Shown here: positions 9,607 to 19,400 of the stretch, piece by piece
How positions within the stretch are numbered: position 1 is the stretch's first letter
Layout of the letters: the number at the start of each line of letters is the position of its first letter
Assembly: GCF_000967655.1 (NCBI RefSeq)
Contig: NZ_JXYA01000010.1
Span: 62,001-126,000, forward strand
Length of the DNA stretch: 64,000 nt
Direction: 5' to 3'
From: Pseudoalteromonas rubra
GTDB lineage: Bacteria > Pseudomonadota > Gammaproteobacteria > Enterobacterales > Alteromonadaceae
Notes under the pieces: model-generated
The model's database searches: none
Seen by the model: only the letters and a program-made list of their open reading frames with translations
Told to the model about the DNA's origin: nothing
Translations under genes and position numbers: made by a program

Positions 9607-12234
9607 ATGAAATGCCTTGGCACTTTACTTGGCGCGGGTTCACTGCTGCTGAGCTGTACGCAGGCCTCAGCCACCATCGAATCCCATCCGCTTCTGAATC
9701 AACAGCACCTGTGGGAGCAATTGCCAACAGCAAACTCAGTAAGCATTCAGGAAACGACAGATTCAGCGCGACATTCAAACTCTGGGCTTATTTATCGACT
9801 GGAAAAAGTGGTCGGTGAACAGCCACAATACGAACACTATAGCGCCTATTTTCAGGGTAAACCGGTACTGGACAGCACTCTGGTGATTGCACGCAACGCC
9901 AAAGGCGACATCGTACAGAGCATGGGGAAATTACTGAGAGGTCATATAGAGCTGGCGAACAACGCGGCGACACTTCAGCAGGACCTTGTTGTACATATCT
10001 CAGCGCTGTATGAAGGGAAGCAACCACAAATTGAAAATTCAGCCCAGGCTTATGTCCTTAATCAAGGTAAGCTGTTGAGTGTCACTGTGTTACAGTTAAA
10101 CCATGAAGGTCACCGGGAACAATTGGTGCTGGATAATGCCACTGGTGACCTAATGCAACGCCAGTCTTCTGTTTCTTTTTTCTCACCAACGCTCACGAAC
10201 AATTACGTGGCAGGCGGCGCAATAGGCGGTAACGAAAAACTGGGTGCCATCTGCTACTCGCCACAGCCAGACAGCATGCAGGCATGTACTGAATATCGTT
10301 ATGATGAATACGCCCCGATGGGTGCTCGGTTACATTTTTCAGACACAGATCCGAATGCTATTTTTGCTCAATTTAGCGGTTTTCCGCTTGTCGTAAACAA
10401 AGATGGGAATACCTGTCGGCTGGAAAACCCCTACCTGAGCACTTTTGATGCCAGGGACCACACCCAAACAGTTTCTTACGCTTGCGGTGCGAACAATGAA
10501 AACTTCGACTCTGCGGCGGTTACTCAAAACTTTAGCACCTGGTTTACCTACAGTCATGCCAGCGAGGCGCACTTTAATGCCGGACTGGTCATGCAATTTT
10601 TTCATCAACAGTTTGCCGAGCTGTATCCATCACAATCCTCAGCGTGTGACAGCAGCGGGTACTGTATAAAGCCGCTCAAGCAAAAGGTCCATAGCAATAC
10701 GATTTATGGTACCAACAGAGCATTCTGGGATGGCGAATACGTCAACTATGGCTCCGGTGATGGCTACAATTTTTATTCGCTCGCAACCCTGAGCATTGCG
10801 GCACATGAAATCGGCCATGCCATTAACAGCTGGAACGCCGGGATTGGTTCTGATGGCATTGATGGCGCGATCAATGAAGGTTTTTCAGATCTGGTGGCTA
10901 TCGCAGTCATGGATTATTTTGAACGCAACGCAAGCGGTGCATATACTCAAACAGAGGCCTTTATTAAGCAATTTCAGGACCAAGCCGGACAATACAGTCA
11001 AAACCGCAAATGGTGGTTTGGCTGGGACGCCATTTATCAGGATAACGGCGCGCGTTTCTATGAGCTGCCTTCCTGGGATGGCACCAGTATTGACCATATT
11101 GCCGACTTTTCACTGGCCAAAACAGAACATGCCAATGGCGGTGTGTTACGCAAAGCATTTTATGAGCTGGTAAAAACGAAACAATGGTCAATTCAAGACG
11201 CGTTTAAAGTCTTGTTACGCGCAAATACTTCAGGCTGCATGTTTCCCAACATGAGTATGGATGAATTTGGCTATTGCGTAGCCCAGCAGAGCGAACACAT
11301 TGAGATCGCAGACAAGAGCGCCTCACAACGCAAAGAAGATGTCGTTGATGTCCTGCTGGGTGTCGGGATAGTCGCAGACACTAATCTATCCACCCTCGAA
11401 GCCAATACTCAGGTCAGCTATGATGAGCTAAGTTATGACATCAGCCACTTAACTGCCGATACGATTGAACAGATCAGTGCACAGTGGGGCGATGGTACAA
11501 CGAGTGTTTGGCGCAACAGCGACAACCAGCCTGTTTACCCTTTTTTGCAAAAGATACATAAGCTTCCCGCCGATACAATGGCCAGAGCCGCTATCAATGT
11601 CACGCTAACAGGGGGAGAAACGCGCTCGGCTTACCGCCACTTTTTCAGCCGCCCAGCCAATGTTAACTGTCCACCCTATTTGAATGCACCTAAAGTACAC
11701 ACAAGTAGTCTGAAGATAGCTAATCATGAGATACCTTCTATATCGAACGACTACACCTCAGCCGTTGACACCCGTATTCCGTTAGCCAAAAACCGCCTTT
11801 ACAGCCTGACGTTCGATAAAGACTTAAGCGGGAAAAAGTTAACGGTGTTATATGATATGAATAAAAATGGCGAGTTTGCTTACACTGAACATTTACTCAA
11901 CGACGTGACTATCTCTGGCAATACTGCGTCTTTTGAGCTCAACAACAGCACGCCCTCCAGCATTGCGCTGATGCGGATTGCGATTGCAGATGTTGACTAT
12001 TCTTTTCTCGACAGCTGTGGGGTTGTTGATGATGGCCAGGTCATTGATGTAATAATCGACGCAGACTCGCCTGACCTACCTATCATTGCCGATTTCACCT
12101 ACCAAGTACTGGACGAAAATCGCGTGAAATTCACCAATAACAGCCCCGCTGATCAGGCCAGGCAGCCAAATAACAGCGGGCACTTTGGCTTTAACAATCA
12201 ACCTGGTAATGCAGAAAATCCAACGCAGCGATAA
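9607..12234 (+). CDS. Exported M4-family (thermolysin-type) metalloprotease, truncated copy
   Basis: 875 residues. It has a short signal peptide (to QASA), an N-terminal FTP/PepSY-type propeptide region (YEHYSAYFQGKPVLDSTLVI), then an M4 catalytic domain: zinc ligands H400 and H404 in HEIGH, E424 in NEGFSD, and the active-site H508 in EHANGGVLRKAFYEL. A PKD-like region begins near residue 830 but ends abruptly at NPTQR. The tandem paralogue continues for about 240 more residues, including a GEVED-like domain, so this copy lacks its C-terminal part. The stop lies almost exactly where the second copy's upstream repeat begins, which points to a duplication breakpoint. The catalytic region is intact, so it may be active. 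Confidence 0.88.
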   Translation: MKCLGTLLGAGSLLLSCTQASATIESHPLLNQQHLWEQLPTANSVSIQETTDSARHSNSGLIYRLEKVVGEQPQYEHYSAYFQGKPVLDSTLVIARNAKGDIVQSMGKLLRGHIELANNAATLQQDLVVHISALYEGKQPQIENSAQAYVLNQGKLLSVTVLQLNHEGHREQLVLDNATGDLMQRQSSVSFFSPTLTNNYVAGGAIGGNEKLGAICYSPQPDSMQACTEYRYDEYAPMGARLHFSDTDPNAIFAQFSGFPLVVNKDGNTCRLENPYLSTFDARDHTQTVSYACGANNENFDSAAVTQNFSTWFTYSHASEAHFNAGLVMQFFHQQFAELYPSQSSACDSSGYCIKPLKQKVHSNTIYGTNRAFWDGEYVNYGSGDGYNFYSLATLSIAAHEIGHAINSWNAGIGSDGIDGAINEGFSDLVAIAVMDYFERNASGAYTQTEAFIKQFQDQAGQYSQNRKWWFGWDAIYQDNGARFYELPSWDGTSIDHIADFSLAKTEHANGGVLRKAFYELVKTKQWSIQDAFKVLLRANTSGCMFPNMSMDEFGYCVAQQSEHIEIADKSASQRKEDVVDVLLGVGIVADTNLSTLEANTQVSYDELSYDISHLTADTIEQISAQWGDGTTSVWRNSDNQPVYPFLQKIHKLPADTMARAAINVTLTGGETRSAYRHFFSRPANVNCPPYLNAPKVHTSSLKIANHEIPSISNDYTSAVDTRIPLAKNRLYSLTFDKDLSGKKLTVLYDMNKNGEFAYTEHLLNDVTISGNTASFELNNSTPSSIALMRIAIADVDYSFLDSCGVVDDGQVIDVIIDADSPDLPIIADFTYQVLDENRVKFTNNSPADQARQPNNSGHFGFNNQPGNAENPTQR

Positions 12235-12240
12235 CCCCCT

Positions 12241-12480
12241 TCTCTGACTTTGAAATCAAGAGCTTGATCTACGCATTGCTGCAACAGTAGATCAGGCTCT
12301 CCCCTGCGCCACTGTCTTTAACAGAATTATCGCACTATAAAGATTACAAAATCAGGAATTTTTTATTTCAGGGTTCGCAATTCACAATTAACCACTTCTT
12401 ACGCTGTAGAAACAAAAACAATGACATGGGAAGGCGCTCCCCCCTGAACTATTGCACACTTCAAAACAAACCCAAAATAA
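12241..12480 (+). repeat. Downstream copy of the diverged direct repeat (leader of protease copy 2)
   Basis: Homologous to 9247-9515. It begins within about ten bases of the stop of protease copy 1. AGAGCTTGATCTAC pairs with GTAGATCAGGCTCT to form a 14-bp hairpin. No T-run follows, so it is not a clear terminator. Confidence 0.75.
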
Positions 12481-12613
12481 ACATAAAGAGAACATAAAAT
12501 AAACATTTGCAACAATTAATTTAATTCATATATTATCGATACTAGTATTAGAGTTTTCCTACTAATTAAGGCCATATAAGGCCATCTATTGACACTCATT
12601 AAGGACAAACTGC

Positions 12614-15600
12614 ATGAAACATTTGGGGTACTTATTTGGTTTAGGTGTTGCTGCGCTGCCCATTTCCAGTGCACTCGCTGACATCAAATCTCAATCACTG
12701 CATAACAAGCAATTCTTGTGGGGTGACCTGAAGCAGGTTATTTCAGAAAATCACGCTGAACCACTTACAGCGTCAACACTTGAAGCAGACAGGCTAACTA
12801 CAGAAAACAAGGCACACAAAGTTCACTATAAATTAACAAAAAGAACGAATGCGCCCACTGTCTATGAACACTATCGAGCTTATGTCGGAAATTACCCGGT
12901 ACTATCAAGTAACCTGGTGATTGTGCGCGACAACCAAGGAGAAATCCGCCAGGCGATGGGTAACCTGATCACAGGAGCGGCACTTCAGGAGCAGGCCCAG
13001 TATCATACTATGACACCGAGTCAGCTAAGCCAGCATATTGAAGCGCTGCCAACGCTAAGTGGTGTTGCCAAATATCATTTTGAAAAAGCATTTATTTTAA
13101 AAAGCGATACGTTAATTCCGGTCATTGAAGTACTGGCAACATTCAAAGATAAAAAAGAGAAAATACAGCTACACGCAAACGACCTGTCACTCATCTCCCA
13201 ATCCCACAACATGTCATTTGCTTTTTCTCAGCAGTCGCTGAAAAACGCAGGTTACGTAGCAGGTGGAGGCATAGGTGGGAACGATAAGCTGGGCGCAATA
13301 TGTTACTCCCCCAGTCCTGACAGTATGCAAAACTGTACCAATTACCAGTTTGATGAAATTGCGCCTAAAGGTGCCGAGCTCAGATTTGAAGAGCTTAGCC
13401 AACACGCTATTTTTTCTGAATTTAATGGCTACCCATTCATTGTTAAAAAAGAAAACAACAACTGTATTTTAGATAACCCTTATGTGGTGACGTACGATGC
13501 AGCGGTTTCTGAAACAACGCCGGTTTCTTATGTCTGTCAGACGAATAACGAAAACTTTGTTAAACGCGAGATTGACCAGACATTTGACGCCTACTACAGC
13601 TATAGCCCGGCAAACGAGGCCCACTTTAATGCCGGTCTGGTTATGCAGTACTTCCACACACAGCTAAAGGATTTATACCCACAACAAAGCCTTGACTGTG
13701 ACAACAACGGTTACTGCATGAAATCACTTTCCCAGAAAGTAAACAGAAACACCATTTTTGGTACTAATTCCGCTTCCTGGGATGGTGAATTTGTTAACTA
13801 TGGCTCAGGCAATGGCGGATATGAGTATTTTGCTCTGACCGGTATGAGTATAGCGGCTCATGAAATCGCCCATGCTATTACCGAGTGGAACTCAGGGCTG
13901 GGAAGAGAAGGCGTCGACAGTGCAATTAACGAAGGGCTATCCGATATCTCTGCGATTGCAATACTCGACTATTATCAGCATACCGCATCTGGCGCTTACA
14001 CCCAGTCTCAGGCATTCGCCGATCAATTTACCGAGCAACCCGGGTTGTACACTAAAAACCGCAAGTGGTGGTATGGCTGGGATGTATTCCCACAAGATAG
14101 AGCGGCACGTTTCTTTGAATTACCTTCCTGGGATGGCAGAAGCATAGATCACGTCAAAGATTTTACCACCGCCAAAACCGGACATGACAACGGAGGCGTG
14201 CTGAGAAAAGCGTTTTATGAACTGGTTAAAACGCAGGGCTGGACGATTCAACAAGCTTATCGATTATTTTTACGCGCCAACACATCGGGCTGCGTATTCT
14301 CGGGCATGTCTTTAAATGAATTCGGCTTTTGTCTGGTCGATCAGTCCGCCCACCTTCAGGTTGGCAATAAATCTCAGAACGAGATAGAGTCGGACATCTC
14401 AAACAGCCTGGCTGGAGTCGGCATTTCAACCGGCATTGGACTGTCCACCCTGGACGCCGATGTATGGCTTAACTACAACCAGGCCAGTTATGATATTAGC
14501 CATATTGACCATAACACCATCAGCAGCATATACGTAAACTGGGGAGATGGTCAGACTGACAGTTGGTACCGAGGTAGCAATAAACCTATCTACCCCTATC
14601 TAGAGCGCAGCAACCAGGTTGCTGAAGATACCTTGATCCGATTCGCCATCAAAATAGCCACCACAGAGCAAAACGGGGACATCGCAACTCAGTCGGCCTA
14701 CAATCACTTCTATAGTCGCCCGGCGGCATTGCGTTGTGAGCCTTACATGAATAATGCGGTATTACACACCAGCGCTATCTCCATCAGCAATACCACCTTC
14801 TCAGGACTCAATGCCGGATATAAAGCTCAACTTGACACTCCACTTCCTATTGCCAAATCGCGTACGCACACGCTGAGCTTTGCACAAGATCTCAGTGGCA
14901 AACTGATTTCTGTGTTCTTTGACGCCAACAAAAACGGGCTAATGGAAAGCAATGAAGCGTTGATTTCTAATCAGAACATCGCAGGTAATAGTGTTAACTT
15001 CACACTTGATCAAGCCACCAGCACCGGGCTTGGCCTACTGCGCATTGCCATTGTCAGCAACGACACCGACTACTCTTTCCTGAACGCATGTGGTGTAGTA
15101 GACCATGGTCAGGTCGTTGACGTCATGTTGGACGTCGATTCTAAGAATCTGCCACTGCTCTCTGATTTTGAGATCCAGTATCTTGATGGCAACCGGGTCA
15201 AATTCACTAACACCTCTCAGGTCAATGACGCTAAAAGTCCGCAATTCTATTGGCAATTCGGGTTTGATAATCGTACCAGTACCGCAAAAGATCCCGGGAT
15301 AATTGACTACCCCACCAACGGCGGTCAGTTTGATGTATCACTGCAAATACAGTATGCCGATCAGAGTGAGAGTGATACCAAGCAAACTCGCATCTCACTG
15401 GATCCCGTAGACGCGTGTCCAGCCAAAATCAGTGATGGCGCTAATGCCGATGTTATCTATATTGACGACATGAAACTGTTCAATTACTCAACACTGATTG
15501 CCAACGTACCTTCAGCCACAGGGTTCAACCGTGACGGTTACAGCCTGACTAAGCTCAGCAATACAGATATCAAAAGAAGAACCTATCTGAGTGCTGAAAT

Positions 15601-15979
15601 TATGACCAACTTAATGCCGCGCACAACTGCCGAAAACTTACTGCAAAATGGCAACCGCGATGTGCGCTTTACCATTTGGCTGGATGCAGACGGCAACAAT
15701 GAGTTCGCCCCATCTGAATCCGGGTTAGACAATGACCCGAACTATAACTACTGGATAGACAACAGCCAGTGCACAACGGTTTCCGGTTCAGAATATTGCC
15801 GGATCAGCGCTACAAAATCACTTACCCTTCCAAATGTCAGCACCTGGGACTGGTCAAAGTGGTTTGTATTACGTGCCAAGTTAGAAGAAGCGCCAGTCAG
15901 TGACTATAAATCAGACGCCTGTAACAGATTTAATTATGGTGAAATTGAAGATCTGAAAATCAATGTCACCCGCTATTAA
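12614..15979 (+). CDS. Exported M4-family metalloprotease with PKD-like and GEVED-like C-terminal domains
   Basis: 1121 residues. The order is signal peptide (to SALA), FTP/PepSY-type propeptide (YEHYRAYVGNYPVLSSNLVI), M4 catalytic domain with zinc ligands H416 and H420 in HEIAH and E440 in NEGLSD, active-site H524 in GHDNGGVLRKAFYEL, a middle beta-rich region, a PKD-like segment (VKFTNTSQ...FYWQFGFDN), and a final domain ending CNRFNYGEIEDLKINV. That last motif closely matches CSRIQYGEVEDYLVTV in the small exported protein at 19401, so both carry a GEVED-type domain. It is the full-length member of a tandem pair. Type II secretion is likely but not shown. A start with AAGGA upstream is used. 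Confidence 0.9.
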   Translation: MKHLGYLFGLGVAALPISSALADIKSQSLHNKQFLWGDLKQVISENHAEPLTASTLEADRLTTENKAHKVHYKLTKRTNAPTVYEHYRAYVGNYPVLSSNLVIVRDNQGEIRQAMGNLITGAALQEQAQYHTMTPSQLSQHIEALPTLSGVAKYHFEKAFILKSDTLIPVIEVLATFKDKKEKIQLHANDLSLISQSHNMSFAFSQQSLKNAGYVAGGGIGGNDKLGAICYSPSPDSMQNCTNYQFDEIAPKGAELRFEELSQHAIFSEFNGYPFIVKKENNNCILDNPYVVTYDAAVSETTPVSYVCQTNNENFVKREIDQTFDAYYSYSPANEAHFNAGLVMQYFHTQLKDLYPQQSLDCDNNGYCMKSLSQKVNRNTIFGTNSASWDGEFVNYGSGNGGYEYFALTGMSIAAHEIAHAITEWNSGLGREGVDSAINEGLSDISAIAILDYYQHTASGAYTQSQAFADQFTEQPGLYTKNRKWWYGWDVFPQDRAARFFELPSWDGRSIDHVKDFTTAKTGHDNGGVLRKAFYELVKTQGWTIQQAYRLFLRANTSGCVFSGMSLNEFGFCLVDQSAHLQVGNKSQNEIESDISNSLAGVGISTGIGLSTLDADVWLNYNQASYDISHIDHNTISSIYVNWGDGQTDSWYRGSNKPIYPYLERSNQVAEDTLIRFAIKIATTEQNGDIATQSAYNHFYSRPAALRCEPYMNNAVLHTSAISISNTTFSGLNAGYKAQLDTPLPIAKSRTHTLSFAQDLSGKLISVFFDANKNGLMESNEALISNQNIAGNSVNFTLDQATSTGLGLLRIAIVSNDTDYSFLNACGVVDHGQVVDVMLDVDSKNLPLLSDFEIQYLDGNRVKFTNTSQVNDAKSPQFYWQFGFDNRTSTAKDPGIIDYPTNGGQFDVSLQIQYADQSESDTKQTRISLDPVDACPAKISDGANADVIYIDDMKLFNYSTLIANVPSATGFNRDGYSLTKLSNTDIKRRTYLSAEIMTNLMPRTTAENLLQNGNRDVRFTIWLDADGNNEFAPSESGLDNDPNYNYWIDNSQCTTVSGSEYCRISATKSLTLPNVSTWDWSKWFVLRAKLEEAPVSDYKSDACNRFNYGEIEDLKINVTRY

Positions 15980-15999
15980 CTAAAACCGCTCGCAGTAAT

Positions 16000-16023
16000 G
16001 TAGGCAAAGGTCACTTTGCCTAC
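16000..16023 (+). other. Intercistronic hairpin (10-bp perfect stem)
   Basis: GTAGGCAAAG and CTTTGCCTAC form a perfect stem with a GTCA loop between protease copy 2 and the Hint-domain gene. No T-run follows on this strand, so it may be an RNA-processing or stability element. Confidence 0.6.
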
Positions 16024-16059
16024 GAGCTACCTCGTAAAACCACTCAAAAAGGAAACTTT

Positions 16060-18087
16060 ATGAAACTTGTTAGCCTAGCAGTTATCGCTGCTCTGGGAGG
16101 GGCTTCTCTTGCCAGTGTCGCGAGCCCTTTGTCCGCAAATAGCACCGCTTTACCTAAGTCTGCTTTAGAATTTCAGACATTGAGTAGTGCAGAAAAAGTA
16201 CAACAACGACTGAGCAAGCATGGTCTTAATAAAAGCAATCGCCCGCATTTGTTCAACCTGCTGGAAAAACGCGAGCAGGCAAAGAAATTTGGGCTCAAAG
16301 CAGCTCAGACAGAGCAACTTAGCAGCCTGAACAATAGTATCAGCGCAAATTGTAACGCTGATAAAGTATGTTCGTTTTTCAAACACATGGGGTTGAGAGC
16401 CGTTAAGGACGCGTCTGGCACTGAGTATGTGATGATCTCAGCCATTAACAGTGAAGTGGCATCAACCACTTATACCTTTATCGACATTGCGCTGATTGAC
16501 GAAAATGGTCAGGACATCACCATTCCTCGATTTGCTGAGTACTATGGTGAAGGGATTTCCAAAAAGCGTATGGATATAGCGTCGCTTGGTAAGCTCAGCG
16601 ATATCATGCCAAGACTGCTCGCCGCAGAGCAAATTTTCGCTGATGCCTGGGTGACTGTGGTGTATATCGATGAAAATGGCAATGAAGTTGCAGAAGACAA
16701 AAACACCGTTGTTGAATATTCTAAAGAAACTCTGCTGGCTGAATTGGGCTATCAGAGCGCGCTTTCAGCCAGCCAAAACCTAAAACACGCCACCGCGTCA
16801 ACGCAAGCATGGACTGAAGCACTTCCTTCGTCATCTATGCCGACGATCCAGCAAGGTGCGATCCTGGAAAGTGCCGTCACCAACCCGGTTGATTTAAAAG
16901 AGATCAACGCAGACTCAACACTGGATCGGATCAAAATCTGCCTGAACCGCAAATACGCTGACTGTGACTACGACGCCGTCTACCCTCACGGCACGCCTAA
17001 TGATCAGTTAAAGGTACTTGTACCGTTTTCTGGTTTTCGTGATGTCATGGGTAAAGTGACCAAAATCTATCGCCCTGACTGGAGCACCAAAGACGTCACT
17101 TATGACGCCAATGGTAACCCAAGCTATGCCATCAAGCCTGCTGGCACCCAACCGATGGGCCTGTACCATGGCACCGAAATTTTCATTCAAACGAAAGAAG
17201 GCGGTGGTGCGTCTAAGTTAGGCGGATACCAGGGCTCAGAGCACCTTTTCTCTGATCACATTTCACTGAAATATATGCAAAAGCAAGTCGGTGACAACGT
17301 CTACGACTACACCCGAATCTCATGGAATATCCCACGCTCAAAAGGGGTATTTGGCGATGCAACTCTCTACGGCCGTTATGCCGATGCACACTGGATCATG
17401 AACCTGTCGGTTGAAGTTGAGCAAGAAATGCGTGGCAGAAAACGTCTGCGTAATTTTACCTACGTTGTGGGCAGCACAGACATGCCTGAAGAACAAACCT
17501 GGACCGATATTGATCACCCGCCTATGCAGATGGTTTACAGCTGCCTGGCAAAAGGCTCAATGATCATGCTGGCTAATGGCAAGCAATTGCCAATCGAGCA
17601 GTTACAGGTTGGCGACTTGGTACTTGGCGCAAGTCAATTTGCACCTAACTCACACATGCCGCTTGAAATTAAAGACGTATCAATTGGTGTTGAAGCCTTA
17701 CCTATGATCAAGATCACCACAGATTCAGGCAAAGAGCTGCTGCTCACTGAATCACACCCTGTGGTCACTCAATCTGGCGTCTCGGCTTGGGCCAACAAGG
17801 TTCAGCAAGGTGACCGTATTCACACCACCAATGGCCTGGAGCTGGTCACCAAAATAGAGCAAGTGAAATACGAGGACAATGTTTACAACCTCAAACTGGC
17901 TCGTACCTCGGACGATCCAAAGCACATTACCGGTGAGACTTTCTCAATGTTTGCAAATGGCCTGCAGGTGGGCGATCTGGCAATGCAAAGTGACAATGAA
18001 TTTGAGGATGAAGTGGAAACAACACAAGACGTCCTGAATCGAATTCCTGAAGCTTGGCACAAAGATTACCTAAACAGCATTCAGTAA
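16060..18087 (+). CDS. Exported protein with C-terminal Hint (hedgehog/intein-type) domain
   Basis: 675 residues with a signal peptide (to ASVASP). Residues about 30-490 match no family I recognise. From C495 (CLAKGSMIMLANGKQLPI) there is a Hint domain: the nucleophilic cysteine and GD-LVL strand, then TESH at 563-566 corresponding to the TxxH block, and MFANGLQVGDLAMQ near the end, similar to the last strands of bacterial Hint domains. There is no terminal His-Asn plus downstream extein, so protein splicing is unlikely; an N-S acyl shift with cleavage or transfer at C495 would be expected by analogy with hedgehog. That would release the 494-residue N-terminal part. AAAGGA precedes the ATG. 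It lies between the proteases and the MACPF-like genes. Confidence 0.85.
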   Translation: MKLVSLAVIAALGGASLASVASPLSANSTALPKSALEFQTLSSAEKVQQRLSKHGLNKSNRPHLFNLLEKREQAKKFGLKAAQTEQLSSLNNSISANCNADKVCSFFKHMGLRAVKDASGTEYVMISAINSEVASTTYTFIDIALIDENGQDITIPRFAEYYGEGISKKRMDIASLGKLSDIMPRLLAAEQIFADAWVTVVYIDENGNEVAEDKNTVVEYSKETLLAELGYQSALSASQNLKHATASTQAWTEALPSSSMPTIQQGAILESAVTNPVDLKEINADSTLDRIKICLNRKYADCDYDAVYPHGTPNDQLKVLVPFSGFRDVMGKVTKIYRPDWSTKDVTYDANGNPSYAIKPAGTQPMGLYHGTEIFIQTKEGGGASKLGGYQGSEHLFSDHISLKYMQKQVGDNVYDYTRISWNIPRSKGVFGDATLYGRYADAHWIMNLSVEVEQEMRGRKRLRNFTYVVGSTDMPEEQTWTDIDHPPMQMVYSCLAKGSMIMLANGKQLPIEQLQVGDLVLGASQFAPNSHMPLEIKDVSIGVEALPMIKITTDSGKELLLTESHPVVTQSGVSAWANKVQQGDRIHTTNGLELVTKIEQVKYEDNVYNLKLARTSDDPKHITGETFSMFANGLQVGDLAMQSDNEFEDEVETTQDVLNRIPEAWHKDYLNSIQ

Positions 18088-18102
18088 GCAGGAAACAAAC
18101 CA

Positions 18103-18129
18103 GTGAGGCCTCTATAGGGGGCCTCTTCA
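18103..18129 (+). other. Intercistronic hairpin
   Basis: GTGAGGCC and GGCCTCTTCAC can pair (GAGGCC/GGCCTC perfect, extended with one bulge), directly before the ribosome-binding GGAG at 18131. Possible terminator without T-run, or processing site. Confidence 0.5.
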
Positions 18130-18142
18130 CGGAGTGAATACA

Positions 18143-19390
18143 ATGAATAAAAATCAATTCATTTGCCTTGCGCTGGCACTATCGACATCCCAGGCCTTCG
18201 CGCAGGCAACCAAAACGCCAGAGAAACTCAGCGAATTAGCCTCGCTTTCAGCAGAGGCAAAAAGCATAGATTTGGTGCCGCTTGGTACCGCACATCAAAG
18301 TAAAGGCGATGTCTTACTGGGCATTCAGTCTGTACAAGGCATGGCCGTTGAGCATCTGGGCAATACCAATATCGACTTTCGCGTCGGCGTTGATCTCAGA
18401 TATGAACAGGCGCTCAAACTTATCGACGGTAAGGTCGATGCCGGCTTTAAATTCCCGGCTGTGCGCGTTGATGCGGGCGCAAACTATGCCAAAGATATCA
18501 GCGCAGACCGTTACACAGGTACCTATACCGTGTATTCGTCAGTCAAACCTAAGTCTCGCATCTTAATGCCAAGTTCAGACCAAGGCTACCAGCCAACACA
18601 GGCAGCCATTGAGCTGGCGCAAGCTTATCCGGGTAACAAAGCAGCAAACCTGGGTGATGGCTTTGTGCAGGGTTTTGCCTATGGCTCCAACGTCGTGATC
18701 AACATGAAAATTGATTATCGCAATGAGCAAGACAAACGACAGATCGGTGGCTACCTCAGTGTTGACTGGATAGGTAAGGTCAAGGTTGATGGCCAGCTAC
18801 AAAAGATTGATGAAGAGAAAAGACAGTCCGTTAAGATTTCCATCAGCGGCTATCAGAGCGGTGGCGATCCAAACCGGCTGTTGAACATCATCCCAAATGG
18901 CATTATGCGTTGCACGCTGCTGAACCCGGAGCCTTGCTTCAACCTGTTCGAAGCCGCTGTGAACTACTTGAAATCAGATTACATCAACCAGTTTAACTCT
19001 CTGGATGATTACAACATCACTGACAGCTATGTCACAAAATATCTGGATTCTGGCGCGGGTTTGCAGCAGTTAATCCCGGACGCGGGCTATACCCAGGTCA
19101 ACTATCTGACCAAGCTCGTTATTAAAGAGCTGACCTCCCGCTGGATTGAAGAGCGACTCACTTACCGCAGGGCGAAAAATCTTCAGCGCTACTATGCTGC
19201 ACAGTTTAACGCAGAGCAGCTGAATCAACTGCAAGAAATAGAAACATCCAGTCGCGCCAATGCCAACTTGTTTGCAGATATGGTCGACTACTGTGAGCGC
19301 AATCCTGAAGGCAATTACTGCCTCGACTACGAGTCGGGTAACTTAGCTTACTATCGCGACTACAGCGCTATCAGCGACGTATTAAAGTAA
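18143..19390 (+). CDS. Exported MACPF-like protein, member 1
   Basis: 415 residues from the ATG with GGAG eight bases upstream; signal peptide to AFAQA. The middle carries GDGFVQGFAYGSNVVINMKI, which resembles the conserved Y/F-G-T/D-x-[FY]-V...GG...strand of membrane-attack-complex/perforin proteins, followed by a beta-rich stretch and a conserved SGGDPNRLLNIIPNGI with two cysteines (TLLNPEPCF). It is clearly related along its length to the 492-residue protein encoded at 20285 and more distantly to the one at 21824. A pore-forming role is inferred from the motif only. It might also be a structural or adhesion protein. Confidence 0.6.
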   Translation: MNKNQFICLALALSTSQAFAQATKTPEKLSELASLSAEAKSIDLVPLGTAHQSKGDVLLGIQSVQGMAVEHLGNTNIDFRVGVDLRYEQALKLIDGKVDAGFKFPAVRVDAGANYAKDISADRYTGTYTVYSSVKPKSRILMPSSDQGYQPTQAAIELAQAYPGNKAANLGDGFVQGFAYGSNVVINMKIDYRNEQDKRQIGGYLSVDWIGKVKVDGQLQKIDEEKRQSVKISISGYQSGGDPNRLLNIIPNGIMRCTLLNPEPCFNLFEAAVNYLKSDYINQFNSLDDYNITDSYVTKYLDSGAGLQQLIPDAGYTQVNYLTKLVIKELTSRWIEERLTYRRAKNLQRYYAAQFNAEQLNQLQEIETSSRANANLFADMVDYCERNPEGNYCLDYESGNLAYYRDYSAISDVLK

Positions 19391-19400
19391 GGATACCATT

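Noticed and set aside
16060..18087. Protein-splicing intein
   Set aside because: There is no C-extein and no terminal His-Asn; the domain is at the end of the protein.
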